From Candidatus Zixiibacteriota bacterium (GTDB taxonomy: Bacteria; Zixibacteria; MSB-5A5; GN15; PGXB01), in contig CP070766.1 in NCBI GenBank assembly GCA_020345705.1, positions 1,705,263-1,718,008 of the forward strand: 12,746 nucleotides of DNA, given 5' to 3'. Position numbers and translations under genes: made by a program. This document shows, piece after piece, positions 1-6,744 of this stretch (the first letter of the stretch is position 1; the number at the start of each line of letters is the position of its first letter). Under the pieces are notes generated by a model. That model saw only the letters and a program-made list of their open reading frames with translations, ran no database searches and was not told the DNA's origin.

Positions 1-1
1 C

Positions 2-1120
2 GGGCCACAGGTAAACGCTGAAATCCGAATCGATCTTATCGAATCTGCCGGTCGAGCGCGGGTTTCGATACTCCAGCAGAAAGTACTCCTCCTCGGCCGG
101 ATCTATCGGAATCTTATACAGGGAACTGTCGTTGGTCGTTTCGATGTTGTTGATGACGAGATCCTGATATTCGGTTTCTTCCAGGGCGATGGGCGTGATC
201 CAGCCGATTTCTTTCTTGCACCAGCCGCTCAAGTGGGTTGGAACGATTTTCCCCAGCGCCATTATGCCGTAGCCTCCGTAACCCATAAGACACCAATCGA
301 CGAAAGGGTGATCGTTATTGTCGTTCGGAGTCGTATAGGTTGCCACGTCCAGTTTATTGTCATAATCATAAAGATCGGGCAGGCCCATGTCATGGGCCAG
401 TTCGTGGGCCGCCACGGAGATGCGGTTAAAGGTCTTCTGGCCGGGGAGGAAAACCGTGGGATTGTCGGGGTCGCGAAGCGGCATCGTCTCCGGAACCGTG
501 CACAGGGCCGGAACCAGAACGCCGTCATACGGCCCCAGCCCGTCACCGGGGGCAAAAGTTATGGCGTACGACCAGATATCATTGGGGTCACCGGAGTCCT
601 CCTGCCCATTGCCGGCGCGGACAAAAACTGCGGCATCAACGTTGCCGTCTTGGTCACCATCGTATTGAGAGAAGTCCACCGTGCCGTCAAGCTCATTCAG
701 AATGCTTTCAAAATCGACCCATCCGGTGTAGAATCCGTAGTATCGCCAATCTATTACATCACCGACCACGGTTACCTGTCCGTACGAGACTTCATCGTAA
801 TAATCGGCGATTGAACCTCCAGGATAAACATCCCTGGAGAGAAAAGCGGAGTCAAACATGGCGCCGGGATACATCGGCTGGCGATCATACCATTTCACCA
901 GAATTACCATGACCTTTAGAGTATCTCCGGTAAAGCGGTATGAAGCAAGATTGAGGCTATCCAACCTGGTCAGCCGGGACGGCGGCATCTTGCCGAGCTG
1001 TTTTTCTATCAAGTCATCGGGAATATCGTGAAAGACGACTCGCGAATAATCTATTGCCCCCGCTTGTGTGAACAGCGCGATTGAGATCAACGCCGTCAGC
1101 AAAATAACAGACCGTTTCAT
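2..1120 (-). CDS. Secreted M6-family (immune inhibitor A-like) metalloprotease, 3' part cut by the left edge
   Basis: The frame is open from ATG at 1120 to the left edge, giving 373 residues without a stop. Residues 1-22 form a signal peptide (MKRS, then a hydrophobic stretch ending AQGA-like in TQAGA), so the product is exported. An N-terminal strand V-M-V-I-L-V-K-W (70-77) and SIADYYDEVSYGQ (103-115) are typical of M6 proteases. DGDQDGNVD (154-162) looks like a Ca-binding loop. The zinc motif is HELAHDMGLPD (H239, E240, H243, D249), matching the M6 HExxHxxGxxD pattern, followed by CLMGYGGYG (277-285) as a likely Met-turn. EYFLLEYRNP (345-354) is a further M6 signature. A GAAAGG ribosome site (1131-1136) lies 10 nt before the ATG. 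It lies downstream of another secreted protease gene on the same strand. M6 family assignment is firm; the substrate is unknown. The C-terminus, possibly with a sorting or dockerin-like domain, lies outside the window. Confidence 0.9.
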   Translation of the reverse strand, partial: MKRSVILLTALISIALFTQAGAIDYSRVVFHDIPDDLIEKQLGKMPPSRLTRLDSLNLASYRFTGDTLKVMVILVKWYDRQPMYPGAMFDSAFLSRDVYPGGSIADYYDEVSYGQVTVVGDVIDWRYYGFYTGWVDFESILNELDGTVDFSQYDGDQDGNVDAAVFVRAGNGQEDSGDPNDIWSYAITFAPGDGLGPYDGVLVPALCTVPETMPLRDPDNPTVFLPGQKTFNRISVAAHELAHDMGLPDLYDYDNKLDVATYTTPNDNNDHPFVDWCLMGYGGYGIMALGKIVPTHLSGWCKKEIGWITPIALEETEYQDLVINNIETTNDSSLYKIPIDPAEEEYFLLEYRNPRSTGRFDKIDSDFSVYLWP

Positions 1121-1145
1121 AAATCAAATACCTTTCAAAACCTGT

Positions 1146-1179
1146 CGCTCAGTCGCACCGGAACCGATGCAACTGAGCG
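1146..1179 (-). terminator. Strong RNA hairpin between the two protease genes; terminator or leader structure
   Basis: Read on the minus strand, CGCTCAGT and ACTGAGCG form the outer 8 bp. Seven further inner pairs, two of them G.U, close on a GTTC loop, giving a 15-bp stem. It starts 34 nt after the stop of the upstream metzincin gene and ends 25 nt before the M6 start codon. Only a short TTTT run follows, about 5 nt after the stem, so it is a weak classical terminator. It could instead be a partial attenuator, an mRNA stabiliser or a leader structure for the M6 gene. The two G.U pairs would be C/A mismatches in a plus-strand transcript, so the structure favours minus-strand RNA. Confidence 0.55.
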
Positions 1180-1213
1180 GTTACACATCCTTGCCAATTA
1201 CCGCTGCCCCTCC

Positions 1214-4200
1214 CTATTCGCAAATCGGATCGGGGCCTTCCTTATACAGGTAATTTATCAGATGAGTAACATCCAGCAGGTTGATGGTGCCGCTTCCGTC
1301 GGCATCCGCCGCCTGTTCCGGATCGGGCGCCGGACCGAACTTGTACAGGTAGTTGATTATGAATGTTACATCAACGATATTAATGGCCTCGTCGCTGCTG
1401 GCGTCGCCGCAGATGTACTCACAGACGTCGCCGGTCCCGTTTTCGTTGATATCCTCTTGACCGGGATTGTACACGTATATGCAGTTGTCACAGCTGTCAC
1501 CGACCGAATCGGCGTCATAATCCTCCTGTTCGGGATTCAGAACGGTAATACAGTTGTCACAGGAGTCGCCGACGCCGTCAACATCGCTGTCGAACTGATA
1601 AACGTTGATTACCGTAGGGCAGTTGTCGCAATCATCCCCAAGACCGTCCGTGTCGGTGTCGACCTGCGACGGATTCTTTACGTTGAGGCAGTTATCGCAG
1701 TCGTTTCCGATGAAATCATAGTCGTTATCCACCTGCCTGGGATTGGGTGTCTCTGTGCAGTTGTCGCAGAGATCGCCGACGCCGTCTTCATCAAGGTCAT
1801 CCTGCTCGGGATTAACCAATGTCGGGCAATTGTCTTCATCGCCGCATAATCCATCACCGTCAACGTCATTATAGGGATCGCGGGGACAGTCATCGCAATC
1901 GTCGCCGATGCCGTCATAATCGACATCTTTCTGATCAGGATTATAGGTTGAGGGACAGTTGTCGGTAAAGCAAGTGTTGGCCGGATTGCCGGGATCTCCG
2001 AAGCCGTCGCCGTCGGAATCAACGCAGACATCACATACATCAAGGATATAATTGCCGTCGGCGTCAGTCGGCGCTTTGGGACGGAATGCCAGGCCGTTGG
2101 GCGTCGTCAGACCGGCATCGTTGCGGACGAAGCGCCGGGTATTTATCCCCTTGGGATATATGTACTCGCGGATCCAGATGGGATTCTGTGTCTGTGAGAC
2201 AAAGACATTGCCGTTGGGTCCAAACCTGAGGCCCCAGGGATTCAGTGGAGCATATTCGTCATTGAACGTGCCCAGGTACTCGCCGGTCGTTCCGTTATAT
2301 TGCCTGATGGCATGGTCACTGTAACTGCTCACAAGAAGCTTGCCGTCGGGCGCAAAGGCCATTCCACGGGGGCCGCTGAGATTGCTGCTGCTTTGATCAA
2401 CAAAAATCCCCACAAATGAGCCGTCAGCACTCGAAAACTCGAGGATTGAATTGTCACCGTTGGCGACAAAGAGATTGCCGTTGGGGCCGAATATCAGACC
2501 CATGGGATACATAATCCCTCCGGAGCCGGGCGTAACAAAGGTGTCGATAAAAGCCCCGGTGGAGCCGTCATAGCGCAGGACACAGCTGTTGTTCCAGCTG
2601 CTGACATACAGATTGTCATCCGAACCGAAGATGAGAAACATGGGCATATCCAGTCCGCCGCTGCCGGAAGACACAAACGTGCTGGTCGTATTCGAGTCGA
2701 CATTGAGCCGGACGATGCCGTTCAGGCCGAGGTCGGCCACGTAAAGCTGTCGGTCGGGGCCGAAAACGCAGTCCATCGAAGATAAGAGAGCGCCGGTCCC
2801 GAGATTCTGGATGGGCCGGCCGCTGAATCCATGATACTCTCGAATAAAACCTTCAGCGTTGCAAACGTACATGTTGTACTCGCGACCCAGGTCAATTAAG
2901 TCGCTCACACCGTTGGAGTTGCAGTCCTGGCAAATGTCCGGGATGGTATTATTGTCCCAGTCGTCCAGGGCTCCTGAGGCCACTTCCAGGAAGTCGGGTG
3001 TGCCATTGGTGTTGCAATCGGGTTCACATTCATCGGGAACGCAGTTGCCGTTTTCATCGGGCGATATGCCATAGTAAGTCTCGATTTCATCGGGGAACGA
3101 GTTGCCGTTGCAGTCATCTTCACAGCCGTCGGGGATACCGTTGTCGTTGAAGTCCGGCATACCCCCGGCGATATCTATATCGTCGAGGATACCATTGTTG
3201 TTGCAATCTTCACATTCGTCTGGAATGCCGTTCGAGTTAACATCCTGGCTGAGGCCGTGCATTATATCGTAGACGTCTTTGGCGCCGTTGTTATTGCAGT
3301 CATACCAGTAGCAGTCTCCGTCGACAATTCCCCAGTACTCCATAATCTCCTGGTTTAGACGATGGAAACGCAGGTCGACATTGCTACCCGTCCCGGGCTG
3401 GACGTGACAATAACTCATCAGTGTGCTGTGAGCCCACATGCCGTAGCCGCAGTCATCGATGTGCGGCCAGAAGTAATCGCTATGCGTATGCTGGGCATAA
3501 AAATTATGTCCTATTTCATGGGCGACGCAGTTAACATCCCAGGTGGTGGCGGCAGACATTGGGAGCGGACGGGGGAAGCTCCCGTTGATATAGCCGGTTA
3601 TAGCGAAAGATGCCGCGCCGCAGGTACCGCCGACGAACCCGATACCTCCGTAGCCAAGATCTCTCCGGCCGCTGAGCATATGCACGAGGTTGAAACCGGC
3701 GACGTTCTCGTGGCTTCGCCACCAGTCGCGGAATTGATAGATGTCTTCAGCCCCGAACGGTTCGCCGCCGTCGGGCCACAGGCGCAAGAAAGAAATCATC
3801 AGTTTCATATCGACGTCACGGATATAAATGGAACTGACGGCTCCCAGAATCTGCACGACGTAGTCCTGCGCTTCCGTCAAATCATCAAAAATCTGGCAGT
3901 ATCTCTGATCGCATTCGAAAGCCACCTCAGAAACGCGCGGACCGGCGATCGTATCCGAAAACATTCTCAGGTTCATCATTTCGGGAAGGCCCTCTTCCGG
4001 CATGATGGCGCGGCAGAACTCCTCAAATTCGGGAAAGCCGGCCATTGTCGTGGCCTTATGGATGATTATGCCGGTTTCTTCGCCGTCGCTGACTGCGGTC
4101 GGCGGTCGAGCCATGTAATATGTTTCGCCTTCAGTCGTAGTCACGTAGCCGTTGCCCGAACCTCGCGCGGTGAAAGCCAGGTAAGCATGAGAATGCGGCT

Positions 4201-4588
4201 GATCAGCGATCGAGCCATGGAAAACCACGACGTCAGGGGGATCCATCTCGATATTTCCGCTGGCGGTCCCCCGATAGAACTCGGCTTCAGGTGTGATTAT
4301 ATTGAGCCGTTCCAGCTCGAGAGTGAGATGCTCACTCCGTGAAATAGGAAACTTGATCAGGGTCGACGGCGCGGCTGACTTCAGCGCCATATAGGCCGCC
4401 GGCTCCAAGTTCACTTCCAGGGCCCCCTCCGCCGGGGACCTGTCCTGTACCAGAAGCGGTTGCAGGACAGTCGGTTGAGATGTTCCTCCGGCCGGAATTG
4501 CCGACAGGAACAGCAGAGCACATGCAAATAAGGCGATGAGGGAAGTAATTTCGGTGAGGGGACTCTTGACCTTAGTGCAGTCAAACAT
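1214..4588 (-). CDS. Secreted multidomain metzincin with Ca-binding repeats, propeller, TSP3 repeats and dockerin-like tail
   Basis: Full-length gene, 1124 aa. The ATG at 4588 is preceded by GGGAGG (4596-4601), 7 nt away. A hydrophobic signal segment (about 14-34) follows a charged N-terminus. A prodomain-like region leads to a reprolysin-like (M12B-related) catalytic domain (about 220-420), with zinc motif HEIGHNFYAQH (H357, E358, H361, H367) and Met-turn STLMSYC (M391). The usual Gly of HExxHxxGxxH is Tyr364. Next come five D-C-N-x-N-G repeats (430-574), and six propeller repeats (about 605-838) of the type F-G-P-N-G-N-L-F-V, spaced about 45 residues. Then follow eight thrombospondin type-3 repeats (876-1056) and a paired dockerin-like domain (1060-1122). 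The likely role is an extracellular or surface-anchored Ca-dependent protease; the substrate is unknown. It is followed on the same strand by an M6 protease gene. The domain calls are made by eye, and the catalytic assignment is strong. Confidence 0.9.
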   Translation of the reverse strand: MFDCTKVKSPLTEITSLIALFACALLFLSAIPAGGTSQPTVLQPLLVQDRSPAEGALEVNLEPAAYMALKSAAPSTLIKFPISRSEHLTLELERLNIITPEAEFYRGTASGNIEMDPPDVVVFHGSIADQPHSHAYLAFTARGSGNGYVTTTEGETYYMARPPTAVSDGEETGIIIHKATTMAGFPEFEEFCRAIMPEEGLPEMMNLRMFSDTIAGPRVSEVAFECDQRYCQIFDDLTEAQDYVVQILGAVSSIYIRDVDMKLMISFLRLWPDGGEPFGAEDIYQFRDWWRSHENVAGFNLVHMLSGRRDLGYGGIGFVGGTCGAASFAITGYINGSFPRPLPMSAATTWDVNCVAHEIGHNFYAQHTHSDYFWPHIDDCGYGMWAHSTLMSYCHVQPGTGSNVDLRFHRLNQEIMEYWGIVDGDCYWYDCNNNGAKDVYDIMHGLSQDVNSNGIPDECEDCNNNGILDDIDIAGGMPDFNDNGIPDGCEDDCNGNSFPDEIETYYGISPDENGNCVPDECEPDCNTNGTPDFLEVASGALDDWDNNTIPDICQDCNSNGVSDLIDLGREYNMYVCNAEGFIREYHGFSGRPIQNLGTGALLSSMDCVFGPDRQLYVADLGLNGIVRLNVDSNTTSTFVSSGSGGLDMPMFLIFGSDDNLYVSSWNNSCVLRYDGSTGAFIDTFVTPGSGGIMYPMGLIFGPNGNLFVANGDNSILEFSSADGSFVGIFVDQSSSNLSGPRGMAFAPDGKLLVSSYSDHAIRQYNGTTGEYLGTFNDEYAPLNPWGLRFGPNGNVFVSQTQNPIWIREYIYPKGINTRRFVRNDAGLTTPNGLAFRPKAPTDADGNYILDVCDVCVDSDGDGFGDPGNPANTCFTDNCPSTYNPDQKDVDYDGIGDDCDDCPRDPYNDVDGDGLCGDEDNCPTLVNPEQDDLDEDGVGDLCDNCTETPNPRQVDNDYDFIGNDCDNCLNVKNPSQVDTDTDGLGDDCDNCPTVINVYQFDSDVDGVGDSCDNCITVLNPEQEDYDADSVGDSCDNCIYVYNPGQEDINENGTGDVCEYICGDASSDEAINIVDVTFIINYLYKFGPAPDPEQAADADGSGTINLLDVTHLINYLYKEGPDPICE
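1220..1411 (-). other. Dockerin-type I-like C-terminal domain within the metzincin gene
   Basis: This stretch encodes residues 1060-1123. Two F-hand-like units are visible: C-G-D-A-S-S-D-E-A-I-N-I-V-D-V followed by a helix with INYLYK, then D-A-D-G-S-G-T-I-N-L-L-D-V followed by INYLYK again. Both have the Asp/Asn spacing of dockerin Ca loops. In cellulosomes dockerins bind cohesins. In Zixibacteria-like genomes similar tails occur on many secreted proteins and may act in surface display or sorting. No cohesin is visible in this window, so the partner is unknown. Confidence 0.75.
1421..1963 (-). repeat. Coding tandem repeats: eight thrombospondin type-3 units
   Basis: Residues 876-1056 of the metzincin form eight consecutive units beginning D-N-C or D-D-C. 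Seven are exactly 23 residues (69 bp) with the pattern DNCxxxxNPxQxDxDxDGxGDxC; the second is a divergent 20-residue unit (899-918). A partial unit with VDSDGDGFGD precedes them. TSP3 repeats bind many Ca ions through their Asp-rich loops and form a stiff stalk. The units differ at the nucleotide level, so this is an old array and not a recent expansion. Confidence 0.85.
2867..3301 (-). repeat. Coding tandem repeats: five D-C-N-x-N-G units
   Basis: Metzincin residues 430-574 hold five units starting at about 430, 461, 492, 524 and 555, with a 31-32 residue period (93-96 bp). Each has a D-C-N-x-N core; most also contain N-G-I-P-D-x-C-E or a variant. The Asp/Asn-rich loops resemble EF-hand-like Ca sites. 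They lie directly after the protease domain and probably act as a linker to the propeller. Confidence 0.75.
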
Positions 4589-4610
4589 GTGGATGCCTCC
4601 CGTTGTGACG

Positions 4611-4616
4611 ATTATA
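4611..4616 (-). promoter_or_regulatory. Possible -10 element for the metzincin gene
   Basis: On the minus strand this reads TATAAT, a perfect consensus -10, 22 nt before the ATG at 4588. It would give a very short leader that still includes the GGGAGG ribosome site at 4596-4601. No recognisable -35 lies 16-18 nt upstream, and the area is AT-rich, so a chance match is possible. Confidence 0.3.
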
Positions 4617-4926
4617 TATGTATTTATCCGCCTGTTGGCTTCTACATTCTATTAGGACGATTCTTTCATGCTCAAGTTTCATTGCCTTTATTCGGCAGGA
4701 CCGAAATATGCAAAATGCGGTCGTATCTGTCTATTCTGCGGTAACGGGCAAGTAAATGAGGTGGCCTTTACCGATCTCATATAATATATATCATTGTGGC
4801 CGGATGACAAGCGTTTTTTTGGAACATAGTGCTACATGTCCGCTATTTGGGGCGGTTGAGAAACGAGTCGCAGTGCCGGGGCTCATCCGACCCACGCTTC
4901 ACCTGCTGGAGAAAAAGCGCATCGAC

Positions 4927-4936
4927 CAACCGGTTG
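4927..4936. promoter_or_regulatory. Perfect 10-bp palindrome overlapping the -35; possible operator
   Basis: CAACCGGTTG is a perfect palindrome. Its last three bases are the first three of the -35 TTGATT of the downstream promoter. A repressor bound here would block RNA polymerase. Such a short palindrome could occur by chance in 400 nt, so only its position supports a role. No regulator gene is visible nearby. Confidence 0.3.
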
Positions 4937-4962
4937 ATTTTCGAAGGGAGATTCATTATACT
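4934..4962 (+). promoter_or_regulatory. Sigma70-like promoter for the hydroxyacyl-CoA dehydrogenase operon
   Basis: TTGATT (4934-4939) and TATACT (4957-4962) are separated by exactly 17 nt and face the operon. The predicted transcription start, about 4969, gives a leader of roughly 48 nt with the ribosome site at 5007-5010. This placement also argues against translation starting at upstream ATG 4756. Confidence 0.6.
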
Positions 4963-5006
4963 TACTATTCGTATGACACAAGCAGGATTGTCAAAATTCA
5001 TATATT

Positions 5007-5010
5007 GGAG
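5007..5010 (+). promoter_or_regulatory. Ribosome binding site that fixes the start at 5017
   Basis: GGAG lies 6 nt before ATG 5017. The protein from this ATG starts MIKKVGIIGCGQMG, exactly where family members start, while the upstream in-frame ATG at 4756 would add 87 residues unrelated to the family. Confidence 0.75.
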
Positions 5011-5016
5011 TCTAAT

Positions 5017-5868
5017 ATGATCAAAAAAGTAGGAATCATCGGCTGCGGCCAGATGGGCTCGGGTATCGCCCAGGTAGCCGCCCATGCGGATTACCGGGTG
5101 ATAGGGAACGAAGTGAGCGAGGAGCTTTTTCAGAAAGGGCTGCACAGAATCACACGTCTGCTGGATCGGGCGATCGAGAAGGGAAAGCTGGACAGCCCGA
5201 CCAGGGAGAAGATTCTCGGCAACATCACCGGGAGCACCGATTTTGCGGACCTGGCGGACTGTGACTTGGTCATTGAAGCCGCCACCGAGGATATGACCAC
5301 CAAGAAGGAGATATTTGCCGAGCTTGACAAAATCTGCAAACCTGAGGTTATTTTCGCATCCAATACGTCGTCTCTTTCGATCGGTGATCTCGCTTCCGTG
5401 ACCGGCCGGCGTGACAAATTTGTCGGCCTGCACTTCTTTAACCCGGTCCCGGTGATGAGGCTCGTTGAGATTGTTAGGACAATCGACTCATCGGATGAAA
5501 CAGTCGCTGCCGCCCGGGAATTCGCCGAATCGCTGGGAAAAACAGTGGTGATGGCCAAAGACAGCCCGGGTTTCATCGTCAATGTTCTGTTGATACCTTA
5601 TCTTCTGGACAGCATCCGCCAGTATGAGCGCGGGCTGGCCACTCGCGACGACATCGATAATGCCATGAAGCTGGGCTGCGGTCATCCGATGGGCCCCTTG
5701 ACTCTTGCCGATTTTATTGGCCTGGATACGACGCTCTTTATCGCGGATATCATGTTTGACCAGTTCCGGGACAGCCATTATGCGGCGCCGCCGCTTTTGA
5801 GGCGGATGGTCAACGCCGGTTATCTGGGGAAGAAATCAGGCCGGGGCTTTTACGATTATAACAAGTAA
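5017..5868 (+). CDS. hbd: 3-hydroxybutyryl-CoA / 3-hydroxyacyl-CoA dehydrogenase
   Basis: This 283-aa cytoplasmic enzyme should interconvert 3-hydroxyacyl-CoA and 3-oxoacyl-CoA using NAD(P), a step of beta-oxidation or butyrate/PHB-type metabolism. The length is that of stand-alone Hbd/PaaH/FadB2 proteins. The Rossmann dinucleotide motif is G9-x-G11-x-x-G14, with Glu32 at the end of the second strand where NAD enzymes carry an acidic residue. Catalytic-region residues are S118 in SNTSS, H139 in GLHFFNPVP, E151 in LVEIV and N189 in PGFIVN. The C-terminal dimerisation domain includes GHPMGPLTL (222-230) and ends with GKKSGRGFYDY. The start at 5017 is chosen from its GGAG site and family alignment. 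It precedes an enoyl-CoA hydratase by 17 nt, forming an operon. Chain-length preference cannot be read from sequence; short chain is most likely. Confidence 0.92.
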   Translation: MIKKVGIIGCGQMGSGIAQVAAHADYRVIGNEVSEELFQKGLHRITRLLDRAIEKGKLDSPTREKILGNITGSTDFADLADCDLVIEAATEDMTTKKEIFAELDKICKPEVIFASNTSSLSIGDLASVTGRRDKFVGLHFFNPVPVMRLVEIVRTIDSSDETVAAAREFAESLGKTVVMAKDSPGFIVNVLLIPYLLDSIRQYERGLATRDDIDNAMKLGCGHPMGPLTLADFIGLDTTLFIADIMFDQFRDSHYAAPPLLRRMVNAGYLGKKSGRGFYDYNK

Positions 5869-5873
5869 CCAAC

Positions 5874-5877
5874 GGAG
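5874..5877 (+). promoter_or_regulatory. Ribosome binding site for the enoyl-CoA hydratase
   Basis: GGAG lies 8 nt before ATG 5886 and 5 nt before GTG 5883, which is the codon just before it in the same frame. The ATG is preferred for codon and spacing; the choice changes the protein by one residue only. Confidence 0.6.
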
Positions 5878-5885
5878 TAGGTGTG

Positions 5886-6665
5886 ATGGAATACAAGAAT
5901 ATTCGTGTCAAGAAAGAAAACGGCATCGTTGTAATTACCATTAATCGTGAGAAGGTCCTCAACGCTCTCAATGCCGAGGTTATCGCGGAACTGCAAGACT
6001 TCTTCAGGGCCTCCTGGGCCGACGATTCGATTCGCTGCGTTATCATCACGGGCGCCGGTAAGGCTTTCGTGGCCGGGGCCGACATTGGCGAGCTGGCCGC
6101 GTGCAACGTTCGGGCGGGAGTAAAGACCTCGATGCTGGGACTGTATTTGATGAAGACAATTGAAAACTTCCCGCGTCCGGTGATCGCCGCCGTTAATGGA
6201 TTTGCTCTGGGCGGCGGATGTGAACTGGCCATGGCCTGCGACATCCGTCTGGCCTCCGAAAAGGCGAAATTCGGTCAGCCGGAAGTGAATTTGGGGCTTA
6301 TCCCCGGCTACGGCGGGACCCAGCGGCTGTCGAGGCTGGTCGGGAGAGGCAAAGCCAAGGAGATGATTTTCAGCGGCAATATGATTGACGCCGCCGAAGC
6401 TCACCGAATCGGTCTGGTGGACGAGGTTTATCCCGTCGATGAGCTTATGAACCGGGCTATGGAGTTGGCTAAGACGATTGCATCGAAGGCGCCGGTGGCT
6501 GTCTCGGTGGCGAAAGAATGCATCAATCGTGGCCTGGATATTAATCTCTGCGCCGGCTGTGATTTTGAAAAGACAAGTTTCGGAACGATTTTTGATACCA
6601 AGGACGCCAAGGAGGGAATGGCCGCCTTCCTTGAAAAGCGCAAAGCGGAATTTAAAGGCGAGTAA
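5886..6665 (+). CDS. Enoyl-CoA hydratase (crotonase family)
   Basis: This 259-aa soluble protein has normal length for a single-domain crotonase. It should hydrate trans-2-enoyl-CoA to 3-hydroxyacyl-CoA, giving the substrate of the dehydrogenase encoded just upstream. The oxyanion-hole regions are FVAGADI (61-67) and LGGGCE (108-113). Both catalytic glutamates of true hydratases are present, E113 in GGGCELAMACD and E133 in FGQPEVNLG, followed by the conserved GYGGTQRL (141-148). Having both Glu residues favours a hydratase over isomerases or other crotonase-fold enzymes. The start is ATG 5886, with GTG 5883 as an alternative. The gene is the second and last of its operon and is closed by a strong terminator 6 nt after the stop. 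It could be Crt-like (crotonyl-CoA), but chain length is not determined by sequence. Confidence 0.92.
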   Translation: MEYKNIRVKKENGIVVITINREKVLNALNAEVIAELQDFFRASWADDSIRCVIITGAGKAFVAGADIGELAACNVRAGVKTSMLGLYLMKTIENFPRPVIAAVNGFALGGGCELAMACDIRLASEKAKFGQPEVNLGLIPGYGGTQRLSRLVGRGKAKEMIFSGNMIDAAEAHRIGLVDEVYPVDELMNRAMELAKTIASKAPVAVSVAKECINRGLDINLCAGCDFEKTSFGTIFDTKDAKEGMAAFLEKRKAEFKGE

Positions 6666-6671
6666 ATCTGA

Positions 6672-6699
6672 AAAAGGCAGGCCCGGCGGCCTGCCTTTT
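6672..6699 (+). terminator. Rho-independent terminator of the hydroxyacyl-CoA dehydrogenase/hydratase operon
   Basis: AAAAGGCAGGCC and GGCCTGCCTTTT form a perfect 12-bp stem with a CGGC loop. The stem has a GC-rich core with A and T flanks, so the T tract lies within and after the stem. It begins 6 nt after the hydratase stop codon. The A/T flanks make it possibly active in both directions. Confidence 0.9.
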
Positions 6700-6744
6700 C
6701 TCAAAGATCACTCTTGCCATTATCTCTTACTACGTTTTATCTAT

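Larger units (their letters stand above)
4589..5016. other. Divergent intergenic region between the metzincin and hydroxyacyl-CoA dehydrogenase genes
   Basis: These 428 nt separate genes pointing away from each other and hold AT-rich tracts (around 4611-4625 and 4778-4793). The right end carries the promoter and palindrome listed separately. On the left, a minus-strand TATAAT (forward ATTATA at 4611-4616) could serve the metzincin gene, although no good -35 is spaced to it. No tRNA fold and no convincing small protein was seen. The frame of the downstream gene is open through 4756-5016, but the translation resembles no known domain. Confidence 0.6.

Noticed and set aside
233..814. A 193-aa plus-strand frame opposite the M6 protease
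   Set aside because: The minus strand carries the M6 zinc motif and signal peptide in a single long frame; the plus-strand product has no recognisable features.
1262..1849. A 195-aa plus-strand frame rich in Val, Ile and Ala opposite the TSP3 repeats
   Set aside because: Its periodic hydrophobic sequence simply mirrors the 69-bp Asp-rich repeats on the other strand.
1421..1963. Regular 69-bp repeats as a possible CRISPR array or minisatellite
   Set aside because: There are no identical repeats with unique spacers; the units are diverged and translate cleanly as TSP3 repeats.
3362..4342. A 326-aa plus-strand frame opposite the metzincin gene
   Set aside because: It is the antisense of a well-supported catalytic domain, and its translation shows no domain or motif. 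Long shadows are common opposite codon-biased genes.
4703..4726. Short inverted repeat GACCG/CGGTC in the intergenic region
   Set aside because: Only 5 bp with a 14-nt loop and no extension, so it is likely chance.
4780..4785. TATAAT on the plus strand as a second promoter for the dehydrogenase operon
   Set aside because: The hexamer 17 nt upstream (TGAGGT) is a poor -35, the tract is generally AT-rich, and a better promoter lies closer to the gene.
4756..5016. An 87-codon in-frame N-terminal extension of the hydroxyacyl-CoA dehydrogenase
   Set aside because: The added residues match no known domain, the predicted promoter lies inside the extension, and ATG 5017 has its own GGAG and the family's normal N-terminus.
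4829..5020. A 63-aa plus-strand frame starting at GTG 4829 whose stop overlaps the dehydrogenase start
   Set aside because: It has only a weak ribosome site, no recognisable domain, and crosses the predicted promoter. The ATGA overlap alone is not enough.
5856..6704. A 282-aa minus-strand frame opposite the enoyl-CoA hydratase
   Set aside because: The plus strand encodes a complete crotonase with both catalytic Glu residues. The antisense frame also crosses the terminator hairpin.
6478..6744. Upstream in-frame extension of the M1-like peptidase gene
   Set aside because: It overlaps the end of the hydratase gene, runs through the intrinsic terminator and would bury the signal peptide inside the protein.
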